Positions 6,000 through 12,291 of a stretch of 14,100 nt of DNA are shown here, in pieces. The number at the start of each line of letters is the position of its first letter. The stretch's first letter is position 1. The stretch comes from CAWEZN01 sp964498015 (GTDB taxonomy: Bacteria; Zixibacteria; MSB-5A5; GN15; PGXB01): the NCBI GenBank assembly GCA_964498015.1, contig CAZCFT010000068.1:1-14100 (forward strand), written 5' to 3'. Under the pieces are notes generated by a model. That model did not search any database. It was not told the DNA's origin and saw only the letters and a list, made by a program, of their open reading frames with translations. A program made the translations under genes and the position numbers.

Positions 6000-8483
6000 T
6001 TAAGGAATGACGGCCAGCTTTCCCCAGAAAACATCACCGCTCGATTGCTCTATTTTAAAATAGTATATTCCCACTGCAACAATATCTCCTCTGCCATTAT
6101 GTCCATCCCATTTATCGGTGGAATAGATGACGCCCGGGCCGCCGGCGCGATATTCGGAATTTATAACCCTCTTGACCAGATTCATGGCGAAGTCGTACAC
6201 TTCAATCGTAACATTGGCATTCTTATTCAGAGGATAATGGAAAGTGATCTGATTAGATTCAGAAACCGGATATGGAGAATACGGCGCCGGGTAGGCGTAG
6301 GCAATTGGAGAATCATCGAACGCCCGAAATATATCCCATCCAGTATCCTCCCCTATATCATTGACATTGATCTTGGCGGCGCCATCACTTGTACCAACCC
6401 ACAAGGTATCGCCGATGATTCTCACCGCATAGACTTCCGTCCCGGCGCCCATTGAATAAGCTTGGGGCGGCTGATAGTTGACAAGTGTCCCACTGATACC
6501 AAGAGTATCCCAGCTTTCGCCGAGATCGCGAGAATAAAGGAGTCCGTCTGAAGTGGCCGCGAAGACGGCCGAATCATAAAAGGCGAAATTCCAGCAGACG
6601 GAGCCTTCATGCTTCAAATCCCAATTCTGCCCGTCGAGGGTCGATGCCGAAATTCCGATGTACTGCCCGGTATCATTGGGTCGGGCATTCGCCCATATCA
6701 TGCTCTTGCCGTCCGGCAAATATTGAATTCCCAATGTCGGTATAAAATTACCGGATAATTGGGGATTGATATAACGGACGACCATATCTTGTCGTTGGGT
6801 GTTGGTATTCGCCGAAATTATGTGCCAATTATTGGAACCCTTCGGGCTTATGGCAAGACCCTTTGATGAGCCAATATAAATTGTATCATTGACTATTTCA
6901 ATCGAGTTAAGGCTCTGTCCGCTGAAGCTAATCGCAGTATTAAGACTGTCCTGAATAACTGCGGCGGGAGAAACCAAGAATCCCTTCCCGTCAGGCGAAA
7001 CGGCAAAGATATTATTTCCGACAATATGGACAAATGAATCTATAAAACCGATGTCATAATAGGGCGTGGTATCGGCAGTAAACACATTCCAAGTGTGGGT
7101 GAACGTACTATATCTATGGATTGAATTCTTTCCTTTGGCCGCTTCAACCGGATGATTCAGGGTCCAAACTGCGGTCGAATCCAAAACCCCTGCGGTGTCT
7201 CTAAATTCCTGCACCCTGACACGGTAGCAGAGGGCGCCGGTGGTGTCGGTATCTGCAAAAGAGAATTCAGTCATCGAATCAATGCCGCCCAAACTGTCTA
7301 TGTAGAACCGCACGAGCTGTGAATCTGAGCCAGCCCAGAGCTGATTTGAGTCGGACGCAAGGGAATACGTTGTCCGAAAAACAGGCGGATTGATTGTATC
7401 GAATAATATCCTGTGCCAGTTTGCGCCAGTGTCGGAAGAATAGTACAAGCCGCCTTCAAGTCCCGCCATAAAGAGAGTATGCCCAACTGCCGCAAAATCA
7501 AAAGGATATTTATCGGGTCCACCGAAATTATTAAGGCCAGCGAAATTGGAATGAAATGTACGGCCATCATCATCGGAAACGGCAAGCGGGATTATCCCTT
7601 TTCCTAAAGAATCAGAAATTCCGGCGAAGGTTCTTCCGCCAAAATAAAAGACGGAGGCAATAGTTCTTCCCGGCAGGCCGTCAGATTGGAAAGCGGAATG
7701 ATATATTTTTGCTCCATTTTCAAACTTCAGTCTGGTCAGCCCGGAATCGCCGCCCAGAAAGATATACCCTCCTCCAGATGCTATATCCAGAAGATGATTT
7801 GACGATGGTTTGGAATATGCCGGTGCGAAAACATACTGCATAAGCCCGTCCGCCGACCCGGCCCATAAGACCAGCGAGTCTCGATGAGTTGTGTCTAATA
7901 CGGCGGAGAAATATCGACTTCGCAGGCTTAGATATCCCTTTCCGGAATCGGCCAGAGCTGAGTCGTATGGAGAGAAGAAAAGATGCCGCCAGTTTTCTCC
8001 GGCGTCGAAACTTCCAAATAATCCGCCAACCCATGATGCGCAAAAAATAAGAGAATCGTATCCTGTAATATCATAGATGGTGGATTGGTAACCATAAGAA
8101 CCGGGGATCATCAGAGTGTCCCAGGTTCTTCCTTCGTCAACGGTACGCGAGAGGCCGTCGGCATAAGCCACCGGCGTTCCATTGGCATCGACAGTATGGT
8201 TAGTAGCGACCCAGAGGCGACCATGGATCGAATCGGAATAGATTGCTGAGACCTCATCCGATATCAGTCCATTGCGCTTATCATAGGTGAACCAGGTCGT
8301 ATCGCCAAAAGGATAAAAAGCCAGTCCTCGGCCGGTTGCCATCCAGACGGCATTCTTGTGCGTGATTATGTCAATAACCGTGTTGTCCGACAATCCCTCA
8401 TACGGTTCATCGAATGTAAGCATCAGTCCGGCCGACAATGAACATGGCAGGATCAGCACGAATATAAGAATCAAAATTTTCAC
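6000..8483 (-). CDS. Secreted beta-propeller protein with C-terminal FlgD-like Ig domain (PorZ-like architecture)
   Basis: Residue numbers here are from the GTG start, giving 827 aa. A Sec signal peptide (MKILILIFVLILPCSLSA, cleavage near 18) is followed by propeller blades of the two-component-regulator type: GLSDNTVIDI...VWMATGRGL and GLISDEVSAIYS...LWVATN. At least six Asp-box (BNR/sortilin-like) motifs follow (for example DEGRTW, DAGENW, DTGANW, DGQNW, DLGESW), spread through about residues 115-660. The last 85 residues (YPAPYSPYPV, then TIEVYDFAMNLVKRV, WDGHNGRGDIVAVGIYYFKI) form a FlgD-type Ig domain like type IX C-terminal signals. The protein is therefore exported and probably surface-attached. 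It leads an operon with two PorV/PorQ-like barrels, an arrangement recalling PorZ. GTG is preferred over a TTG 12 bases upstream because GGAG lies 6 bases before the GTG and overlaps the TTG. Sequence relation to PorZ itself is unproven. Confidence 0.85.
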   Translation of the reverse strand: MKILILIFVLILPCSLSAGLMLTFDEPYEGLSDNTVIDIITHKNAVWMATGRGLAFYPFGDTTWFTYDKRNGLISDEVSAIYSDSIHGRLWVATNHTVDANGTPVAYADGLSRTVDEGRTWDTLMIPGSYGYQSTIYDITGYDSLIFCASWVGGLFGSFDAGENWRHLFFSPYDSALADSGKGYLSLRSRYFSAVLDTTHRDSLVLWAGSADGLMQYVFAPAYSKPSSNHLLDIASGGGYIFLGGDSGLTRLKFENGAKIYHSAFQSDGLPGRTIASVFYFGGRTFAGISDSLGKGIIPLAVSDDDGRTFHSNFAGLNNFGGPDKYPFDFAAVGHTLFMAGLEGGLYYSSDTGANWHRILFDTINPPVFRTTYSLASDSNQLWAGSDSQLVRFYIDSLGGIDSMTEFSFADTDTTGALCYRVRVQEFRDTAGVLDSTAVWTLNHPVEAAKGKNSIHRYSTFTHTWNVFTADTTPYYDIGFIDSFVHIVGNNIFAVSPDGKGFLVSPAAVIQDSLNTAISFSGQSLNSIEIVNDTIYIGSSKGLAISPKGSNNWHIISANTNTQRQDMVVRYINPQLSGNFIPTLGIQYLPDGKSMIWANARPNDTGQYIGISASTLDGQNWDLKHEGSVCWNFAFYDSAVFAATSDGLLYSRDLGESWDTLGISGTLVNYQPPQAYSMGAGTEVYAVRIIGDTLWVGTSDGAAKINVNDIGEDTGWDIFRAFDDSPIAYAYPAPYSPYPVSESNQITFHYPLNKNANVTIEVYDFAMNLVKRVINSEYRAGGPGVIYSTDKWDGHNGRGDIVAVGIYYFKIEQSSGDVFWGKLAVIP

Positions 8484-8489
8484 CCTATT

Positions 8490-8493
8490 CTCC
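8490..8493 (-). promoter_or_regulatory. Ribosome-binding site that fixes the propeller gene start
   Basis: GGAG on the minus strand lies 6 bases before a GTG codon at 8483. A longer reading from TTG at 8495 would overlap this site and has no Shine-Dalgarno of its own at a normal distance. The shorter start also gives a cleaner signal peptide, beginning MKILILIF. Confidence 0.65.
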
Positions 8494-8530
8494 AAAAAAA
8501 ATAGCCGAAAACTTCCCCAAAAAGCTCGGC
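8494..8530 (-). terminator. Weak hairpin with T-run in the leader of the propeller gene
   Basis: On the minus strand GCCGA (8530-8526) can pair with TCGGC (8508-8504), with an inner CTT/AAG pairing. A run of eight T follows at 8501-8494. It could be a weak terminator for etfA or an attenuator in the leader of the propeller operon, since it ends right at that gene's ribosome-binding site. The stem is short, so the call is tentative. Confidence 0.3.
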
Positions 8531-8615
8531 ATATTTATGATATTTTTTCTTCAAATCAAGTCTATAAAAAATTCAATCATTACAAAAGCTTCAATAGAAA
8601 CCTCCATGACCCGAA

Positions 8616-8643
8616 AAAATACCCAAATAATACGATAAGTCAA
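8616..8643 (-). promoter_or_regulatory. Candidate promoter for the propeller/PorV-like operon
   Basis: The 205-base gap between etfA and the propeller gene is AT-rich. On the minus strand it holds TTGACT (8643-8638), a 16-base spacer and TATTTT (8621-8616), a fair match to a sigma-70 promoter. Transcription from here would leave a leader of about 125 bases that includes the weak hairpin near 8504-8530. Other AT-rich hexamers in the same gap are possible alternatives. Confidence 0.35.
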
Positions 8644-8688
8644 GCATAGAAAAGTATCAAATTGCTCCAGTTATAACAAATATCGGCG

Positions 8689-9651
8689 CTATTTCGCCGA
8701 TTGAAATTTGGCCGCCAAAGCCGGGATAACCTCAAAAAGGTCGCCGACAATCCCATAGCTGGCGATATTAAATATAGGCGCGTCTTTGTCCCGGTTGATG
8801 GCCACAATCGTTTTGGATGTCTGCATACCGACCAGATGCTGAATAGCGCCTGAGATACCGACCGCAAAATAGAGCTTCGGATTGACTGTTTTCCCGGTCT
8901 GGCCTACCTGATGAGAATAGCTTATCCAGCCGGCATCAACTATGGCGCGAGAGGCTCCCAGCGCCGCTCCCAGAGCATCAGCCAGATTTTTAACCAGAGG
9001 AATATTCTCCGGGCCGCGGATGCCGCGTCCGGCGCTTACAATTATATCGGCTTCGGTCAAATTGACTGATTGACCTGTTTCAACTACCATCTCTTTTACA
9101 GATGCTTTTGAATTGAAGAGCGCTGAATCGACAGTTTCGACAACCACCTCTCCCCCGCCTTGCCTCGATTCCTCGAAGATCTTGGGGCGAACGGTGATAA
9201 AGAACAGCCTGTCCTCTTTATGAGAAATGTCAATAATTACATTGCCGCCATATGCGGGTCGAGTGATCACGACATTGTTCCCGTCCAGCCTGATGCCTGT
9301 AATTTCAGAAGCCATCGCCCCATTGTTCATGGCGGCCAATCGGGCAAATAGCGCTTTTCCATAAAATGTAGCCGGACCGATGATAATCTGAGGTTGATAT
9401 TTAGTGATCAAAAAAGTAATAATGTTGCTATAGATTTCGTCATTGAAATATTTTAGTGATGGGTTCGAAATCGCCAATGCCTTGCCGCCCGTATGATTGG
9501 CAAGCTCCTTTGCCAAACCATCCGCATTCTCAGCAAGGCAGGCAGTAATTATGTCGCCCCCAATTTTCTGGGCGGCGGTTATCAATTCGAAACTGATATT
9601 GGATAATTTCCCATTCTTCTGTTCGGCTATGACCAATGTCCTAAAACTCAT
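8689..9651 (-). CDS. etfA: Electron transfer flavoprotein alpha subunit
   Basis: The FAD-binding large subunit of the ETF heterodimer, which accepts electrons from acyl-CoA and related dehydrogenases and passes them to the quinone pool or a ferredoxin/bifurcation partner. It has the normal family length of 320 aa. The N-terminal ETF domain covers about 1-190. The C-terminal FAD domain (about 200-315) shows every expected motif: SAGRGIRG (206-213), GASRAIVDAGW (232-242), QVGQTGKTV (248-256), GISGAIQHLVGM (265-276), AINRDKDAPIF (285-294), and ASYGIVGDLFEVIP near the end. GGAAGG lies about 9 bases before the ATG. The beta subunit gene (etfB), normally adjacent, is not present: dusB lies upstream and the propeller gene downstream. 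No dehydrogenase or ETF-quinone oxidoreductase gene is nearby, so its electron donor cannot be judged. Confidence 0.96.
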   Translation of the reverse strand: MSFRTLVIAEQKNGKLSNISFELITAAQKIGGDIITACLAENADGLAKELANHTGGKALAISNPSLKYFNDEIYSNIITFLITKYQPQIIIGPATFYGKALFARLAAMNNGAMASEITGIRLDGNNVVITRPAYGGNVIIDISHKEDRLFFITVRPKIFEESRQGGGEVVVETVDSALFNSKASVKEMVVETGQSVNLTEADIIVSAGRGIRGPENIPLVKNLADALGAALGASRAIVDAGWISYSHQVGQTGKTVNPKLYFAVGISGAIQHLVGMQTSKTIVAINRDKDAPIFNIASYGIVGDLFEVIPALAAKFQSAK

Positions 9652-9696
9652 TCTTGCGCCTTCCGTTTGCCTATATTAAAGCCAATTTAATTGATT

Positions 9697-9725
9697 AATA
9701 TAACACCCTGAAGCATACCGGCCAA
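9697..9725 (-). promoter_or_regulatory. Candidate promoter for etfA
   Basis: In the 93-base gap after dusB the minus strand reads TTGGCC (9725-9720), a 17-base spacer and TATATT (9702-9697, 5 of 6 to consensus). The leader would be about 40 bases and include the GGAAGG ribosome-binding site. This suggests that etfA has its own start and need not depend on dusB transcription. Confidence 0.45.
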
Positions 9726-9744
9726 GTTTTTTCTTGAGCGGAAT

Positions 9745-10746
9745 TTATTGTGATTCAGGATTGAATGCATCTTCTATATCGGCGCCACGTGCATTTTGGA
9801 ATTCTGAGAAAAGATTACATATATCACTATAGCCGCTAATTTGGTTTAATTGCCTCCGCAGGCTGGCGCCATCCGGAAAACCATGGGAGTACCAGGCTAA
9901 GTGCTTTCGCATTTTCAATGTCCCGACTTTCTCGCCATATTTTTCAATCATCAGGCAGGAATGCTCCAAGGCGAGTTCCACTTTTTGCTTGATAGTCAAA
10001 TCTGGAATTGTCCGGTCAAGAGTGATGAAATCTTTAATCTGTCTCAGAATATGGGGATTCTTCATGGCGGCCCGTCCGATCATTATAGCATCGCATCCAG
10101 TTTGGGAGATTATCGCTTTGGCGTCATGAGGAGAATTGATATCACCATTACCAATCACCGGAATCGATATTTCCCTTTTCAGTTGAGCTATTTTTGACCA
10201 GTCCGATTTCCCTGAAAAGCCCGCCGAGCGACTTCTCGCGTGAAGCGTAACAGCGGAAACTCCACATTTTTCGGCCATTTTAGATACTTCCAGAAAAGCC
10301 TCGTCTTCAGTATCCCACCCTGTCCGCATTTTTATAGTCACTGGAAGAGCGGCATTTTCCACGGCGGCGGCCATTATTTCGGATGTCAGACTCAAATCTT
10401 TAAGAAGGGCCGCTCCGCCATTTCTCCTAACCACTTTCTTTACCGGACAACCCAGATTCAGGTCTATCAGATCCGCCCCCAATTCAGGACCACAGGCCAC
10501 CGCCCTGGCGATGATTTCGGGCGACGAACCAAACAATTGCAGTCCAATGGGATGCTCATCCGGCGAAATATCGACCATATTCAAAGTTTTCTTCTGATTT
10601 CGAACAATCGCATCCGCGGAAATCATCTCAGTGTAGCAGAAATCAGCCCCGTATCTTCTTGCCAGAATACGAAATGGATGATTGGAGACCCCTGCCAACG
10701 GAGCCAGAAACAGGATGCCGTCTATGTTCAAGTTTCCTATCTGCAT
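9745..10746 (-). CDS. dusB: tRNA-dihydrouridine synthase DusB (NifR3 family)
   Basis: An FMN enzyme that reduces uridine to dihydrouridine in the D-loop of tRNA using NADPH. It is 333 aa, normal for bacterial DusB. The N-terminal TIM barrel shows FLAPLAGVSNHPFR (13-26), YTEMISADA (38-46), GLQLFGS (68-74), and the signature DLNLGCPVKKVVRRNGGAAL (95-114) with catalytic C100. It also has IKMRTGW with K139, TLHAR with H169, GNGDI (199-203) for flavin phosphate, and IGRAAMKNP (223-231). The helical C-terminal domain carries KMRKHLAWYSHGFPD (278-292). The NifR3-type signature favours DusB over DusA or DusC. It is divergent from the FHA gene (115-base gap) and 93 bases upstream of etfA. No Shine-Dalgarno is seen before the ATG; a -10-like TATATT ends 6 bases before it. 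Confidence 0.96.
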   Translation of the reverse strand: MQIGNLNIDGILFLAPLAGVSNHPFRILARRYGADFCYTEMISADAIVRNQKKTLNMVDISPDEHPIGLQLFGSSPEIIARAVACGPELGADLIDLNLGCPVKKVVRRNGGAALLKDLSLTSEIMAAAVENAALPVTIKMRTGWDTEDEAFLEVSKMAEKCGVSAVTLHARSRSAGFSGKSDWSKIAQLKREISIPVIGNGDINSPHDAKAIISQTGCDAIMIGRAAMKNPHILRQIKDFITLDRTIPDLTIKQKVELALEHSCLMIEKYGEKVGTLKMRKHLAWYSHGFPDGASLRRQLNQISGYSDICNLFSEFQNARGADIEDAFNPESQ

Positions 10747-10752
10747 GCCGAC

Positions 10753-10780
10753 AATATAACTAAGCCAAAATTAAAGGCAA
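10753..10780 (-). promoter_or_regulatory. Probable leaderless promoter of dusB
   Basis: The minus strand reads TTGCCT (10780-10775), a 16-base spacer, TATATT (10758-10753), then six bases and the dusB ATG. A normal start distance would place +1 on the A of the ATG. There is no ribosome-binding site. The -35 overlaps a direct repeat of AGGCAAT (10775-10781 and 10783-10789, plus strand), which might be an operator or chance. Confidence 0.5.
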
Positions 10781-10850
10781 TTAGGCAATGCAAAATTTGG
10801 TTTCCCTGATGCAGTTTCTTAGAGGTGCATAGAAATATTGAGACTATAAA

Positions 10851-10856
10851 AAGGAG
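10851..10856 (+). promoter_or_regulatory. Strong ribosome-binding site of the FHA gene
   Basis: AAGGAG with a 5-base spacer before the ATG at 10862. This is the first gene of the signalling operon and, unlike dusB across the divergent gap, has a conventional leader. I could not settle on a promoter for this direction. Confidence 0.7.
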
Positions 10857-10861
10857 TCCTT

Positions 10862-11554
10862 ATGCCTGAACTCATTGTAAAATATGAGGATAAGATAATC
10901 GAAAGAATGGTGGCCGATAAGAAAAGAATCTCTATCGGTCGGACCAGCGACAACGATATCGCCCTTGAAAATCGAGGGGTCTCCCGAAAACATGCTCAGA
11001 TTGAATTCAATGACAAGGCCGCCGTTATTATCGACAATGAATCGTTAAATGGGACATTCGTTAATAATCGCAAAGTGACCGAAGAGATATTGCATGACAA
11101 TGACGTTATCACGATCGGAAAATACAACCTGATTTATCATACCGAAACCAGCCGCCAAGAATCCTCGGGCAACCTTGACGGTACCATGATCTTGAAAACC
11201 AAGAAACAAAAAGACCTGATCGAAAAAGATAAAGTGGAAAAGGAAATCGTTCATCGCATGGGCGGTACGGTCCTTCTTGGAGAAGAAAATTCTGATTTCT
11301 CGGAGTACCGAATAGAGCATAATGTGACAACAATCGGCAAGGCCAAATTTGTACACATTCATGCGCGTGGATTCTTGCTTTCCGGAATTCAGGCCAAAAT
11401 CGTAAAAGAATCAGAACAGTTTTTCCTGGTGAATCTCGGACGAAAGGGAAAAACAAAATTGAACGGCGAAGAAATCTCTCGACAGGGGATTAAGAATGGC
11501 GATATAATTCAAATTGGAAAATCAGTCTTCCGGTTTTTGGAAGGACGCCAGTAG
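10862..11554 (+). CDS. FHA-domain protein with a second, degenerate FHA domain
   Basis: A cytoplasmic phospho-threonine reader of 230 aa. The first FHA domain (about 1-95) has the full ligand-binding set: IGRTSDNDI (25-33, R27), VSRKHAQI (40-47, S41, R42, H44) and SLNGTFVNNRKV (61-72). A charged linker (about 96-133) follows. The second region (about 134-228) has FHA-like strands with TTIGKAKFV (156-164), LSGIQAKI (173-180), KLNGEEIS (199-206) and the closing GDIIQIGKSVFRFL, but the key R and H are replaced by G and Q, so it probably no longer binds phospho-threonine. Two similar short motifs, GTMIL (107-111) and GTVLL (135-139), could be phosphorylation sites read by the first FHA. The stop is directly followed by the phosphoesterase start, and a Ser/Thr kinase follows, which supports a role in kinase signalling. 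Confidence 0.9.
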   Translation: MPELIVKYEDKIIERMVADKKRISIGRTSDNDIALENRGVSRKHAQIEFNDKAAVIIDNESLNGTFVNNRKVTEEILHDNDVITIGKYNLIYHTETSRQESSGNLDGTMILKTKKQKDLIEKDKVEKEIVHRMGGTVLLGEENSDFSEYRIEHNVTTIGKAKFVHIHARGFLLSGIQAKIVKESEQFFLVNLGRKGKTKLNGEEISRQGIKNGDIIQIGKSVFRFLEGRQ

Positions 11555-12283
11555 ATGAAGATTGCCCTTATATCGGATATACATGGGAATCTGGAAGCTT
11601 TAGAAAACGTTCTCAGGGATATAGAAAAGCGGGGAGCGGAGAAAATCCATTTTCTCGGCGATGCCGTCGGGTATGGCTGCAACCCGAATGAATGCGTGAA
11701 ACTTATCGCCAATCATTGCGAGATCAAGTTGCTCGGCAATCATGATTACGCCGCCATGGGCCTCGAAGCAGTGGAAAATTTCAACCAACTGGCACAGACG
11801 TCCATTCAGTGGACCCAGGATGTACTGACCAAGAAATCAATTACCACCCTTGCCGATTTTGAGATGGAGGCGGATTTCCATGATTTTCACATGGTACATG
11901 GTTCGCCCGGCGAGCCGGATCAGTGGCGCTATATTTTGACTACCCAACAGGCGGCGAAGGAATTTGACGCCTTTAGTCAATCGACCTGTTTCGTCGGTCA
12001 TTCTCATCTTCCGGCGATATTTATCCGCGACGGCAACAATGAAGTTGCGCAGTTTTCAAAATCATCTTGGGAAAGAATAAACGGTAACAAATATATAATC
12101 AACATCGGCTCGGTTGGACAGCCTCGAGACGGCGATCCGCGGGCTTGTTACCTGCTATTTGATATTGAATCCAATAAAATGCAATATCAAAGAGTCGAAT
12201 ATGATATTAAGAAAGTTCAGGGGAAAATGCAAAAGGCCAAAATCCCTGATTTTCTGATAGAGAGACTTTCCGTAGGTTTATAG
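11555..12283 (+). CDS. Calcineurin-like metallophosphoesterase
   Basis: A 242-residue enzyme of the calcineurin-like metallophosphoesterase superfamily with all dimetal motifs in order: SDIHGN (7-12, D8 and H10), LGDAVGYG (34-41, D36), LLGNHDY (59-65, N62, H63, D64), MVHGSP (113-118, H115) and GHSHLP (148-153, H149 and H151). These are followed by the family ending NIGSVGQPRDGDPRACYL (183-200). It belongs to the cytoplasmic subgroup with GDxVGYGxxPNEC. Substrates in related proteins range from phosphodiesters and dinucleotides to phosphoproteins, so the substrate here is open. The ATG begins on the base after the FHA stop codon, with GGAAGGA inside the end of the FHA gene, pointing to coupled translation. 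The kinase gene follows after 8 bases. The context suggests, but does not prove, a phosphatase opposing the kinase. Confidence 0.93.
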   Translation: MKIALISDIHGNLEALENVLRDIEKRGAEKIHFLGDAVGYGCNPNECVKLIANHCEIKLLGNHDYAAMGLEAVENFNQLAQTSIQWTQDVLTKKSITTLADFEMEADFHDFHMVHGSPGEPDQWRYILTTQQAAKEFDAFSQSTCFVGHSHLPAIFIRDGNNEVAQFSKSSWERINGNKYIINIGSVGQPRDGDPRACYLLFDIESNKMQYQRVEYDIKKVQGKMQKAKIPDFLIERLSVGL

Positions 12284-12291
12284 GGGTTGAT

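Noticed and set aside
8484..8495. TTG start at 8495 giving an 831-residue propeller protein
   Set aside because: The TTG overlaps the GGAG ribosome-binding site, which is ideally spaced for the GTG at 8483; the signal peptide is cleaner from the GTG.
9718..9741. Imperfect hairpin (CAAG/CTTG with a T6 loop, flanked by CCG/CGG) between dusB and etfA
   Set aside because: Only 4 plus 3 base pairs with an internal loop and no T-run after it on the minus strand; it also overlaps the better-supported etfA -35.
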